Source of the DNA: Rikenellaceae bacterium
GTDB taxonomy: Bacteria; Bacteroidota; Bacteroidia; Bacteroidales; Rikenellaceae
DNA length: 64,000 nt
Assembly (NCBI GenBank): GCA_015059735.1
Contig: SUZX01000005.1
Coordinates: 1 to 64,000 of the forward strand
Direction: 5' to 3'
Every line of letters starts with the position of its first letter. Position 1 is the first letter of the stretch. The position numbers and the translations under genes were made by a program. Positions 16,923 to 26,102 of this stretch are shown one piece after another. Under the pieces are notes generated by a model. It saw only the letters and a list, made by a program, of their open reading frames with translations, was not told where the DNA came from and searched no databases.

Positions 16923-17759
16923 ATGTTCGGGACCCAATACTATTCGTTGGTAGCCGGCCTGAAAGAGTACACACTCGACGGCGAAACTAAGGGCTTCGAT
17001 GCTGCCGGTATCGTCGCAGAGATTCTCGACGAAGTCACAACCTCAGATGCGGCCCAAGTGCGTTTGCTTTACGGCTACTACGATTGCGAAAATCTTGTGG
17101 CGTTGCGTGCCGGTCGTTCGGCTCACAACCCGTTGGGTAATTTTTCGCGCGAGGAGTTGGTCGAAGAGTTGAAAGATCCTCAGCGGTTGCCCGAGCCTCT
17201 TGCCCGCGTGGTAAAGGCTTATGCTGATCCCGAAAGTGAGATCGCAGAAACGGTTGATACTTCGGTGCGTTTCGAGGTGGCTCTCTTTGCGGCCTACTAT
17301 GCGCTGTGCCGTGTGAAAGGCGGCCGGTTCCTGCGTGCATGGTCGGAGTTTGACCGCACGTTGCGTAACGTGGCTGCTGCTCTTGGGGCTCGCGCTGCTG
17401 GTCGCTCTATCGAAGAAGTGACGGTGGGCGATGGTGATGTTGTGAACCAATTGCGTCGCAGTTCTGCGGCTGATTTCGGGTTGCGTGGTGAACTCCCTTA
17501 TATTGATGCGGTTATTGCTGCTATGGGCGAAGAGGCCAATCTGCTCAACAAAGAACATAAAATCGACCTGATTCGCTGGAATGAGGCGGTCGAGTTAAGC
17601 GTGTTCGACTATTTTAACATAGATGCTCTGCTTGCCTATTTGGTACGTATCAATATCGTAGCCCGTTGGACTTTGCTCGATGCTAAACGTGGTCGCGAGA
17701 TGTTTGAACACCTATTGGCAGAGTTGGACGGAAAAGAACTGATCGAAAATAAACAATAA
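16923..17759 (+). CDS. DUF2764 protein, putative V-ATPase subunit C equivalent
   Basis: A 278-residue, mostly helical soluble protein starting MFGTQYYSLVAGLKEYTLD. DUF2764 proteins are found in Bacteroidetes and spirochaete-type V-ATPase operons where a recognisable subunit C is missing, so it most likely takes the place of C, the adaptor between the central rotor and the membrane ring. This is inference from position and size. It is between E and A with gaps of 5 and 9 bases. Confidence 0.75.
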   Translation: MFGTQYYSLVAGLKEYTLDGETKGFDAAGIVAEILDEVTTSDAAQVRLLYGYYDCENLVALRAGRSAHNPLGNFSREELVEELKDPQRLPEPLARVVKAYADPESEIAETVDTSVRFEVALFAAYYALCRVKGGRFLRAWSEFDRTLRNVAAALGARAAGRSIEEVTVGDGDVVNQLRRSSAADFGLRGELPYIDAVIAAMGEEANLLNKEHKIDLIRWNEAVELSVFDYFNIDALLAYLVRINIVARWTLLDAKRGREMFEHLLAELDGKELIENKQ

Positions 17760-17768
17760 AAACATACG

Positions 17769-19523
17769 ATGAAAACAACAGGACGAGTAAACGGTATCAT
17801 CTCCAACATCGTGATCGTTAAAACCGACGGAGCTGTCGGCCAAAACGAGATTTGCTATGTTTATGCGGGAGATACCAAAATGATGGCGGAGGTCATCAAG
17901 GTCATAGGCGATAGTGCTTATGTCCAAGTTTTTGACAGCACCCGCGGCCTGAAAATCGGCGACAAAGTCGAGTTTGAAGGCCACATGCTCGAAGCTACGT
18001 TGGCTCCGGGTCTGCTGTCGCGTAACTACGATGGTCTGCAAAATGACCTTGAAAAGATGGACGGGTTGTTCATCACACGCGGGTCGATTACCGATCCGAT
18101 CGATTTCAATGCCGAGTGGGAGTTTACTCCGTTGGCCAAGGTGGGCGATAGTGTGTCGGCCGCAGCATGGTTGGGTGAGGTTAAAGAGCAGTGGGTTATG
18201 CACAAAATCATGGTGCCGTTCACAATGACCGATACCTATACGGTGAAAAGTATTGCCGCAGCCGGTAAATATAAGGTAACCGATACGATGGCTGTGCTGA
18301 CTGACGCCGAAGGTCGTGAGCATACGGTAACTATGGTGCAGAAATGGCCTGTAAAGCAAGCCGTTCGTTGTTATACCGAGAAACCGCGTCCGTCGCGTGT
18401 CATGGAGACGGGTGTTCGTCCGATCGATACCTTTAACCCGTTGGCAGAAGGTGGTACGGGCTTTATCCCCGGGCCGTTCGGTGCAGGTAAGACGGTGCTT
18501 CAACATGCTATTTCGAAACAAGCTGAGGCTGATGTGATCATCATCGTAGCTTGCGGTGAGCGTGCTAATGAGGTGGTGGAGATCTTCAAAGAGTTCCCCG
18601 AGTTGGTTGACCCGCGTACGGGCCACAAACTCATGGAGCGTACAATCATCATCTGTAACACGTCGAACATGCCTGTTGCCGCTCGTGAGGCTTCGGTATA
18701 TACAGGTATGACTATTGGCGAATACTATCGTTCGATGGGTCTTAAAGTGTTGGTTATGGCCGACTCCACATCGCGTTGGGCACAGGCTCTGCGTGAGATG
18801 TCGAACCGTTTGGAGGAGCTCCCGGGTCAGGATGCCTTCCCGATGGACCTCTCGGCTGTGATATCGGGATTCTATGCTCGTGCCGGTTTGGTGAAACTCA
18901 ACAACGGAGCTACGGGTTCTGTGACATTCCTTGGTACGGTATCGCCGGCCGGTGGTAACCTCAAAGAGCCGGTGACTGAATCAACCAAGAAAGCTGCACG
19001 TTGTTTCTATGCTCTTTCGCAGGGTCGTGCCGACTCGAAGCGTTATCCGGCTATCGATCCGCTGGATTCTTACTCCAAATACCTCGAATATCCTGAAATT
19101 AGTGCTTATCTTGATGAGCACATCGAAAAAGGTTGGGTAGAACTCGTGTATCGTGGAAAGACCATCGTTCAGCGTGGTAAAGAGGCTAACGACCAGATCA
19201 ACATTCTCGGTGATGACGGTGTACCCGTAGAGTACCACGAGCGTTTCTGGAAATCGGAGTTGATCGACTTCGTGATTTTGCAGCAGGATGCTTTCGATGA
19301 AATCGATGCCAACTGCCCCATGGAGCGTCAGCAGATGATGTACAAAATGGTGCTCGAAATTTGCGACCGTGATTTCGGTTTTGCCGATTTCGAAGAGTGT
19401 TCGCAGTTCTTCAAGGGTCTGATCAACCTCTTCCGTCAGATGAACTATTCCGAGTGGCAATCCGCGAAGTTCGAGGATTATCGCAAACAGATCGAACAGT
19501 ACGTGAGTGAAAAATCGAAATAA
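17769..19523 (+). CDS. atpA: V-type ATP synthase catalytic subunit A
   Basis: The 584-residue subunit carries nucleotide hydrolysis. The N-terminal barrel starts GRVNGIISNIVIVKTDG; the bulge region (about 115-190) typical of V-type A subunits is present; the P-loop is GPFGAGKTVLQ near residue 236; the Walker-B-like DSTSRWAQALREMS follows. Full family length. In the stator head it alternates with subunit B. The substrate ion is set by subunit K rather than by this protein. Confidence 0.97.
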   Translation: MKTTGRVNGIISNIVIVKTDGAVGQNEICYVYAGDTKMMAEVIKVIGDSAYVQVFDSTRGLKIGDKVEFEGHMLEATLAPGLLSRNYDGLQNDLEKMDGLFITRGSITDPIDFNAEWEFTPLAKVGDSVSAAAWLGEVKEQWVMHKIMVPFTMTDTYTVKSIAAAGKYKVTDTMAVLTDAEGREHTVTMVQKWPVKQAVRCYTEKPRPSRVMETGVRPIDTFNPLAEGGTGFIPGPFGAGKTVLQHAISKQAEADVIIIVACGERANEVVEIFKEFPELVDPRTGHKLMERTIIICNTSNMPVAAREASVYTGMTIGEYYRSMGLKVLVMADSTSRWAQALREMSNRLEELPGQDAFPMDLSAVISGFYARAGLVKLNNGATGSVTFLGTVSPAGGNLKEPVTESTKKAARCFYALSQGRADSKRYPAIDPLDSYSKYLEYPEISAYLDEHIEKGWVELVYRGKTIVQRGKEANDQINILGDDGVPVEYHERFWKSELIDFVILQQDAFDEIDANCPMERQQMMYKMVLEICDRDFGFADFEECSQFFKGLINLFRQMNYSEWQSAKFEDYRKQIEQYVSEKSK

Positions 19524-19532
19524 GCAGGAATC

Positions 19533-20855
19533 ATGACAACACGCGCATTTCAAAAAGTATATACTAAAATCGATAATATCACCAAAGCTACCGTGACGCT
19601 GCGTGCTCAGGGTGTTGGTAACGATGAGTTGGCTACCGTTGGCGGTAAGTTGGCTCAGGTGGTAAAAATCATGGGCGAGAACGTTACGTTGCAGGTTTTC
19701 GCCGGTACCGAGGGCCTTTCTACGGACTCGGAGGTTATTTTCCATGGTGAGCCGCCGAAACTTCGCGTTTCGGATAATCTTGCCGGACGTTTCTTCAATG
19801 CTTACGGTGAGCCGCTGGAAGGTGGTGAGATCGTGGAGGGCGAGGCTCGTGAGATCGGTGGCCCGACGGTGAATCCGTTCCGCCGTTTGCAACCTTCGGA
19901 GTTGATCGCTACGGGTATTGCCGGTATCGACTTGAACAATACGATCGTTACGGGTCAGAAGATTCCGTTCTTCGCCGACCCCGACCAGCCTTACAACGCC
20001 GTGATGGCTAATGTGGCTTTGCGTGCCAAAGCCGATAAGATCATCTTGGGAGGTATGGGTTTGACGAACGACGACTTCCTCTATTTCAAATCGGTGTTCG
20101 AGAATGCAGGTGCTTTGGACCGTATCGTATCGTTCGTAAATACAACCGAGAATCCTCCTGTGGAGCGTCTGCTTGTGCCGGATATGGCTTTGACGGCAGC
20201 CGAGTATTTTGCTGTCGACAAAGGCGAGAAGGTCTTGGTGTTGTTGACCGACATGACCCTTTATGCCGATGCTTTGGCTATCGTGTCGAACCGTATGGAT
20301 CAGATTCCGTCGAAGGACTCGATGCCCGGTTCGCTCTATTCCGACCTTGCAAAGATCTACGAGAAGGCTGTGCAGTTGCCTAATGGCGGATCGATCACGA
20401 TCATTGCTGTAACGACGCTTTCGGGTGGTGACATTACGCACGCTATCCCCGATAATACGGGTTATATTACCGAAGGTCAGTTGTTCTTGCGTAACGACTC
20501 CGATACGGGTAAGGTTATCGTTGACCCGTTCCGTTCGCTGTCGCGTTTGAAACAGCTCGTTATCGGTAAGAAGACTCGCGAGGATCACCCGCAGGTGATG
20601 AATGCTTGTGTGCGTCTTTATGCCGATGCTGCAAACGCCAAGACCAAACTCGAAAACGGTTTCGATCTTTCGGATTACGATGAGCGTGCTTTGAAATTTG
20701 CTCACGACTACTCCGAGAAATTGCTTTCGATCGATGTAAATATCGGTATTACCGAGATGCTTGATACGGCATGGACACTCTTCGGTAAATATTTCTCGCG
20801 CGAAGAGGTTGCCGTTAAGGAAGAACTCATCAAGAAATATTGGAAAGAAGCGTAA
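19533..20855 (+). CDS. atpB: V-type ATP synthase subunit B
   Basis: The 440-residue regulatory head subunit: N-terminal barrel, then GEPLEGGEIVEGEAREIGGP, NPFRRLQPSE and LLTDMTLYADALAIVSNR. The P-loop is replaced (GIAGIDLNNTIVTGQKIPF), as expected for the non-catalytic B subunit. Begins nine bases after subunit A. Confidence 0.96.
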   Translation: MTTRAFQKVYTKIDNITKATVTLRAQGVGNDELATVGGKLAQVVKIMGENVTLQVFAGTEGLSTDSEVIFHGEPPKLRVSDNLAGRFFNAYGEPLEGGEIVEGEAREIGGPTVNPFRRLQPSELIATGIAGIDLNNTIVTGQKIPFFADPDQPYNAVMANVALRAKADKIILGGMGLTNDDFLYFKSVFENAGALDRIVSFVNTTENPPVERLLVPDMALTAAEYFAVDKGEKVLVLLTDMTLYADALAIVSNRMDQIPSKDSMPGSLYSDLAKIYEKAVQLPNGGSITIIAVTTLSGGDITHAIPDNTGYITEGQLFLRNDSDTGKVIVDPFRSLSRLKQLVIGKKTREDHPQVMNACVRLYADAANAKTKLENGFDLSDYDERALKFAHDYSEKLLSIDVNIGITEMLDTAWTLFGKYFSREEVAVKEELIKKYWKEA

Positions 20856-20861
20856 CGCTGT

Positions 20862-21470
20862 ATGGCAATCAAATTTCAATATAACAAAACCTCGCTCGGC
20901 GAACTCGGCAAGCAGCTGAAAATGCGACAGAAGGCACTCCCTACCATCAAGAGTAAGGAGTCGGCTCTTCGTTCCGAAGTTAAGCGAGCGAAGGACTCCG
21001 CAAACGATTACCGTCGTCGGCTCGATATTTTGAAAGCCGAGTACGACTATATGGTGGCTCTTTGGGGAGAGTTTGATTGTGACCTGTTGCGCATTGCCGA
21101 TGTCGAATTGACCACCCAGAAGATCGCGGGAGTTCGTACTCCTGTTCTGCAAGAAGTGAAATTCGAGGAGAAGGCCTATGACCTCTTCTCGTCGCCGGTG
21201 TGGTATGCCGATGGTGTGGAGATCTTGAAACGATTGGCTCGTTTGGGATTGGAGTACGCTGTCTATAACCGCAAAATGGAACTTTTGGATTGGGCACGTC
21301 GCAAAACTACTCAAAAAGTGAACTTGTACGAAAAGGTGCAAATCCCCGGGTATGAGGACGCTATACGTAAGATTAAACGCTTCATGGAGGACGAGGAGAA
21401 TCTCTCGAAGTCTGCTCAGAAGATTGTGAAAACCAAACAACAAGCAGCCGAGGAGGGCGCGATGTTATGA
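20862..21470 (+). CDS. atpD: V-type ATP synthase subunit D
   Basis: The 202-residue central rotor shaft: two long antiparallel helices (FQYNKTSLGELGKQLKMRQ and the C-terminal VQIPGYEDAIRKIKRFMED). The partner subunit F is not found in the operon. Six bases after B, and its stop overlaps the start of subunit I by four bases. Confidence 0.92.
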   Translation: MAIKFQYNKTSLGELGKQLKMRQKALPTIKSKESALRSEVKRAKDSANDYRRRLDILKAEYDYMVALWGEFDCDLLRIADVELTTQKIAGVRTPVLQEVKFEEKAYDLFSSPVWYADGVEILKRLARLGLEYAVYNRKMELLDWARRKTTQKVNLYEKVQIPGYEDAIRKIKRFMEDEENLSKSAQKIVKTKQQAAEEGAML

Positions 21471-23305
21471 TAGCGAAAATGGTGAAATACAACTTTGTGC
21501 TTTTGGCAGCGCAGAGTGACGATTTTGTCGATAAATTGCGCGAAATCGGTTTGGTGGATATTACTACCACCGGCTGGGAACCCTCCGAGAAGGACCGTCA
21601 GTTGATTCTCGATATCGAGGCTTCGAACAAGGTGGTCGAGTTCTTACGCAATTGGTGCAAGGACGAAGCACATGCCTCACTCAAAGGAGAGCCCTACGCT
21701 TCGGGGAGAGAAGCTTTTACGGCATATGTTGCTGCTTCGCAGGAGGCTGCATCCCATCGTGCTGAGATTGCTCGCCTTGAAAAAATGGCCGATGAATTGC
21801 GCCCGTGGGGTGCTTTTGATGTGGCACAAGCCGAGGCTTTGGCTGCTCAGGGAATTGTGTTGCGCTATTTTTCTGCTCCTTCGAGTACCTTTGATAATGA
21901 GTTGGCAGAGTGGAGCAAGCAATATACACTCGCGGAGATTTCTCGCAACTCCTCAATGGTATGGTTTGTGGCTGTTGCCAAACCTGCCGATGAGATTGTG
22001 ATCGATGCGCAGGAGATCAAAGCTCCTCAAATGGATATCCGAGAGGTAGAGCAGCGAATTGCCGATGAAAAACAACAGCTCGCCTCTCTCGATGCCGAGT
22101 TTGCACGTGCTGCCGCTTCGTTGGATCTACTCGTTGGCTATGTTGCCACGCTGAAAGAGCAGTTACAGAATGTGAAGGTACGCACTACGGCAGAAGAGGC
22201 TGCCGATGGCATGCTGGTTGTTATGGAGGGTTGGGCAGAGAAGGATAGCTCGGGACAGGTTGATACCCTGTTGGAGCAGTATCCGAATGTTGTCTATCTG
22301 AAAGCTGATCCCACTCCCGAGGATAATACTCCGGTAAAATTGAAGAATGGTTGGTATGCCCGTATCTTTGAGATGGTGGGTGATATGTATGCCCGTCCGA
22401 AATATGGGACGATTGACCTTACGCCTTTCTTCGCCCCGTTCTATATGCTCTTCTTCGGTATTTGTTTGAACGATGCCGGCTATGGATTGATTTTGTTGGC
22501 TATCGGTGCCGCAATGTTGTGGAAATTCCGCGAAAAGGGCATGATGCGTCGAGCTGCATGGTTTGCGACGATGTGTGCTATTGCAACAATCCTCTTCGGA
22601 GGTTATGGCGGATCATTCTTCGGTTTGAGTCTCGGCACCTATTTCCCTCAAATCCCGTTCTTTGATTTTCAAGGCAAGTTCTTCTCGATCGCTTTGGCTA
22701 TCGGTGTCGTACAAATCATGTTCGGATTGATGATCAACGTTTGGGGACAGACTCGTGCTTTCGGCTTCACATCGTCGTTTGGTACGTTGGGATGGTTGAT
22801 TGTGTTGTTGGCCGGCTCGATTGCCATAGGTCTGCCGATGTTCGGCATGGAGATTCCGTGGTTTACAACTTCATCTCCGGCTTTCTATGCGGCGGTAGGT
22901 GTCGGTGCGGTATTGATGCTGTTACTGAACAATATTCGTCGTAATCCGCTAGTTAATTTCGGTTCGGGCCTGTGGGATCTTTATAACAATATCACAGGTC
23001 TGCTGTCGGACGTTCTGTCGTACATCCGTCTCTTTGCCATTGGTCTTTCGGGCGGAGTGTTGGCTTTGGTCTTCAACTCGTTGGCCGAAGGCTTTGTCCC
23101 CGAAGGTGCAAATATCGTGGTGCGTATCCTTGTGATGCTCCCAATCCTGCTGATCGGTCACGGTATCAACCTTTTCATGTCCACGATTTCGTCGTTCGTG
23201 CATCCGATGCGTTTGACCTTTGTGGAGTTTTATAAAAATGCTGGTTTCGAGATGGCAGCCCGCAATTTCGAGCCACTGAAAAAAGAGAATCAAATAAACA
23301 AATAA
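21467..23305 (+). CDS. atpI: V-type ATP synthase subunit I (membrane stator, a-type)
   Basis: The 612-residue protein has a soluble N-terminal arm (about 1-290, with coiled coil) and seven to eight membrane helices after it (starting FFAPFYMLFFGICLNDAGYG). The half-channel helix includes DVLSYIRLFAIGLSGGVLA with the key Arg. ATGA overlap with subunit D implies translational coupling; an internal ATG at 21479 is an alternative start. Confidence 0.93.
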   Translation: MIAKMVKYNFVLLAAQSDDFVDKLREIGLVDITTTGWEPSEKDRQLILDIEASNKVVEFLRNWCKDEAHASLKGEPYASGREAFTAYVAASQEAASHRAEIARLEKMADELRPWGAFDVAQAEALAAQGIVLRYFSAPSSTFDNELAEWSKQYTLAEISRNSSMVWFVAVAKPADEIVIDAQEIKAPQMDIREVEQRIADEKQQLASLDAEFARAAASLDLLVGYVATLKEQLQNVKVRTTAEEAADGMLVVMEGWAEKDSSGQVDTLLEQYPNVVYLKADPTPEDNTPVKLKNGWYARIFEMVGDMYARPKYGTIDLTPFFAPFYMLFFGICLNDAGYGLILLAIGAAMLWKFREKGMMRRAAWFATMCAIATILFGGYGGSFFGLSLGTYFPQIPFFDFQGKFFSIALAIGVVQIMFGLMINVWGQTRAFGFTSSFGTLGWLIVLLAGSIAIGLPMFGMEIPWFTTSSPAFYAAVGVGAVLMLLLNNIRRNPLVNFGSGLWDLYNNITGLLSDVLSYIRLFAIGLSGGVLALVFNSLAEGFVPEGANIVVRILVMLPILLIGHGINLFMSTISSFVHPMRLTFVEFYKNAGFEMAARNFEPLKKENQINK

Positions 23306-23330
23306 ACAAACAACAAAAAACATTAAAATT

Positions 23331-23789
23331 ATGGAAACGAACACTTTGAATTTGATCTTTGCTTACCTCGGCGTTGTGATGATGGTAGGTTTTGCTGGTA
23401 TTGCATCGGCTGTCGGTACTGCAATGTGCGGCATGGCTTCGGTAGGTGCCATGAAGAAGAATCCTTCGGCTTTCGGTAGCTACATGATTCTTTCGGCTCT
23501 TCCGGGTTCGCAGGGTCTTTATGGCTTTGTCTGCTTCTTCATGGTGCAGGGCTTTTTGAGCAATCCCACATTGTTGCAGGGTGTTGCTATCTTCGGTGCC
23601 GGTTTGTTGGTTGGTATCGTAAACCTTGCTGCTGCTATCTATCAGGCAAAAGTCTGCGCAAATGGTATCGTTGCTACCGGTAATGGTCACGACGTGATGG
23701 GTAAAACGCTTATCTTGGCCGCTTTCCCCGAGTTGTACGCCATCCTTACGGTTGCTGCTACGTTCCTTATCTCGGGTATCATTAAGTAA
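23331..23789 (+). CDS. atpK: V-type ATP synthase subunit K (ion-binding ring), sodium-type motif
   Basis: The 152-residue ring subunit has four membrane helices, a fused double hairpin. The ion-site residues of the Enterococcus hirae sodium ring have counterparts here: Leu57, Ser60 (Thr in E. hirae), Gln61 in ALPGSQGLYGF, Gln105 in IYQAKVCA and Glu134 in FPELYAI. This points to sodium transport. Last gene of the operon, 25 bases after I, followed by a terminator shared with rnr. Confidence 0.93.
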   Translation: METNTLNLIFAYLGVVMMVGFAGIASAVGTAMCGMASVGAMKKNPSAFGSYMILSALPGSQGLYGFVCFFMVQGFLSNPTLLQGVAIFGAGLLVGIVNLAAAIYQAKVCANGIVATGNGHDVMGKTLILAAFPELYAILTVAATFLISGIIK

Positions 23790-23807
23790 TCCCCGGATAT
23801 CGCAGAA

Positions 23808-23841
23808 CAAAAAGGGAAACCAAGCGGGTTTCCCTTTTTTG
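23808..23841. terminator. Bidirectional terminator between atpK and rnr
   Basis: AAAAAGGGAAACC pairs with GGTTTCCCTTTTTT over a short loop. A-run on one side and T-run on the other serve both convergent operons. Confidence 0.88.
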
Positions 23842-23864
23842 TTGTCTTTATACAAAAGGTTGAC

Positions 23865-26102
23865 TTATCGACTCTTTCGGCTGTTTGAGTGACGAACGTT
23901 GATGCTGTTACGCTGCTCGGCAAGTTGTTGTGTAGCTACACCTTCGGGTAATAAGATCTCGAAGTCGAGTTGTCGTTTCCGAAGATCAGCGTGTTTGATA
24001 CGTACACGAACCGGATCGCCTAACGTCATGCGACGACCTGTGGCATGACCGATGATCTCGTAATTGGTTTCATCGAAAGAGTAAAAATCGCCCTCAATAT
24101 CACGCAGGAACGACATCCCTTCGATGTGTGTTTCCTCTAATTCGACATACACTCCCCATTCGGTAAGTCCCGAAATATGGCCGTCGAATTCTTCACCCAA
24201 ATGCTCCTGCATAAACTCCACCATCTTGTATTTGATGGAGGCTCGTTCAGCCTCTGCCGCAATGATTTCGCGTTCCGAAGCGCGTGCACAAAGAGCCTCC
24301 AACGGCTCTTTCTCGACCGATCGTCCCCCTTCGAGGTAGTGAGCTAATAATCGATGTACCATCATGTCGGGATAGCGGCGAATGGGTGAGGTAAAGTGGG
24401 TGTAACTTGGAAATGCCAAACCGTAGTGTCCGATGTTGTCGGTGGTGTAGAAAGCTTTGGCCATCGATCGTACCGCCATGGTGGTTACGGCATTTTCTTC
24501 GGTCGAGCCTTTGATCTTCTCGAATAGTTTGTTCAACTCACGGGCAATGGCACGACCCTTTGAGGCCTTGAATACATGGCCGAATCGCAGAATAAATTGG
24601 CGAAAGCGATCGAGTTTCTCGTCACTTGGTGTGTCGTGTACACGATAGACCATTGTGCGGGGAATGTTGCGTCCTTTTTCGTTTTTGCGATGTCCGCAAA
24701 ACTCGGCTACACGACGATTCGCTAACAGCATGAACTCTTCGATCATCTGGTTGGATTCTTTTTGCTCTTTGAAGAATACCCCTAATGGCTTCCCCGTTTC
24801 GTCGAGTTGGAATTTTACCTCCTCACGTTCGAACGATACCGCTCCGTTTTTGAAACGTTGGCGACGCAACTCCTGCGCCAAGCGGTTGAGGGTCAATACT
24901 TCTTCGGCGTAATCACCTCGGCCTGTTTCGATGATCTCTTGCGCTTCGGCATAGGTGAAGCGACGGTTGGAGTAGATCACCGTGCGACCGAACCATTCGT
25001 CGAGTATGTCGAGATTTTCGTTTAACGTAAAGACCGCCGAGAAACAAAGACTTGTTTCATTCGGCCGTAACGAGCATAATTCGTTGGAGAGACGTTCGGG
25101 CAACATCGGTACGGTACGATCGACCAAATAGACCGATGTCCCGCGTTCGACAGCCTCGTTATCGATCGTAGAGTGGGGGTGCACATAGTGTGTTACATCG
25201 GCAATGTGAACACCGATTTCCCATATACCATCGCGAAGTTTGCGAACAGATAGCGCATCGTCGAAATCTTTGGCATCGGCAGGATCAACCGTGAAAGTTA
25301 CCGTGTTGCGGAAGTCGCGTCGTCGAGCGATCTCTTTGGCTGTAATACGATCATCGATAGTGGCGGCAGCCTCTTCGATAACAGGTTCGAATCGGTAGGG
25401 CAATTCGTATTCGGCTAATATGGCGTGCATTTCCGTGTCATTATTACCGGCCATTCCCAATATATCCACCAATTCTCCGGTGGGGCTTTTGCTACCCAAA
25501 ATCCAGTCGGTAATGCGTACAATGACCTTTTCGCCATCTTTAATCTCGGGATAGGTGCGTTTCGAAAGATAGATATCCATCGGCATTTTACGCGAGTCGG
25601 GACGCACAAAGATTTGATGAGCTCCGACTTCGGCTATTCCGACATAGGTTTTATGGCTACGTTCGATGACACGGGAGATCTCTCCCTCCAATTCGCCATT
25701 GCGGCTACGGTGCATTACAACGACCTCTACATGGTCGCCATCCAAAGCATTGGCTGCATTACGTTGGTTGACAAAGATATCGTTTCCCAATCCATCGACC
25801 TGAACATAGATGGCACCGGATGCAGTCATGTTGGCAATTCCTTCATGGTGAGGTAGATGACGGCGTGTAAGTCGATATTTGCCACGTGAGCACTCCTCAA
25901 TAACCCCCTCATCAAAAAGTCGGTCAAGTATGGTCATCGTTTCGTGGCGACCCTCCTTTGTAGCACCTCCCGATGCTGCTGCTAATTGTTTGAGTGAGAA
26001 TTTATTGTTGGGAAATTCTCGAAACAGATTGAGGATCACTCCGCTTCGTTCTGTTTTATGTTTTCCGCGTACGGAACGTTGTTTTTTGTTCGCTTTTTTC
26101 AT
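23865..26102 (-). CDS. rnr: Ribonuclease R
   Basis: A 745-residue 3'-5' exoribonuclease. It has an N-terminal helix-turn-helix-like region (FSLKQLAAASGG), two cold-shock domains (about 70-230), the RNB catalytic domain with VDPADAKDFDDALS whose Asp residues bind metal (about 275), and a C-terminal S1 domain (EFDGHISGLTEWGVYVELEE). The basic N-terminus and tail are usual. Last gene of the metH operon; its start overlaps the end of the M20 gene by four bases. Confidence 0.96.
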   Translation of the reverse strand: MKKANKKQRSVRGKHKTERSGVILNLFREFPNNKFSLKQLAAASGGATKEGRHETMTILDRLFDEGVIEECSRGKYRLTRRHLPHHEGIANMTASGAIYVQVDGLGNDIFVNQRNAANALDGDHVEVVVMHRSRNGELEGEISRVIERSHKTYVGIAEVGAHQIFVRPDSRKMPMDIYLSKRTYPEIKDGEKVIVRITDWILGSKSPTGELVDILGMAGNNDTEMHAILAEYELPYRFEPVIEEAAATIDDRITAKEIARRRDFRNTVTFTVDPADAKDFDDALSVRKLRDGIWEIGVHIADVTHYVHPHSTIDNEAVERGTSVYLVDRTVPMLPERLSNELCSLRPNETSLCFSAVFTLNENLDILDEWFGRTVIYSNRRFTYAEAQEIIETGRGDYAEEVLTLNRLAQELRRQRFKNGAVSFEREEVKFQLDETGKPLGVFFKEQKESNQMIEEFMLLANRRVAEFCGHRKNEKGRNIPRTMVYRVHDTPSDEKLDRFRQFILRFGHVFKASKGRAIARELNKLFEKIKGSTEENAVTTMAVRSMAKAFYTTDNIGHYGLAFPSYTHFTSPIRRYPDMMVHRLLAHYLEGGRSVEKEPLEALCARASEREIIAAEAERASIKYKMVEFMQEHLGEEFDGHISGLTEWGVYVELEETHIEGMSFLRDIEGDFYSFDETNYEIIGHATGRRMTLGDPVRVRIKHADLRKRQLDFEILLPEGVATQQLAEQRNSINVRHSNSRKSR

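Noticed and set aside
18981..21443. 820-codon open frame on the minus strand opposite atpA, atpB and atpD
   Set aside because: It is exactly antisense to three strongly conserved ATPase genes, starts inside atpD and has no recognisable motif. Such long antisense frames arise from the codon bias of the real genes.
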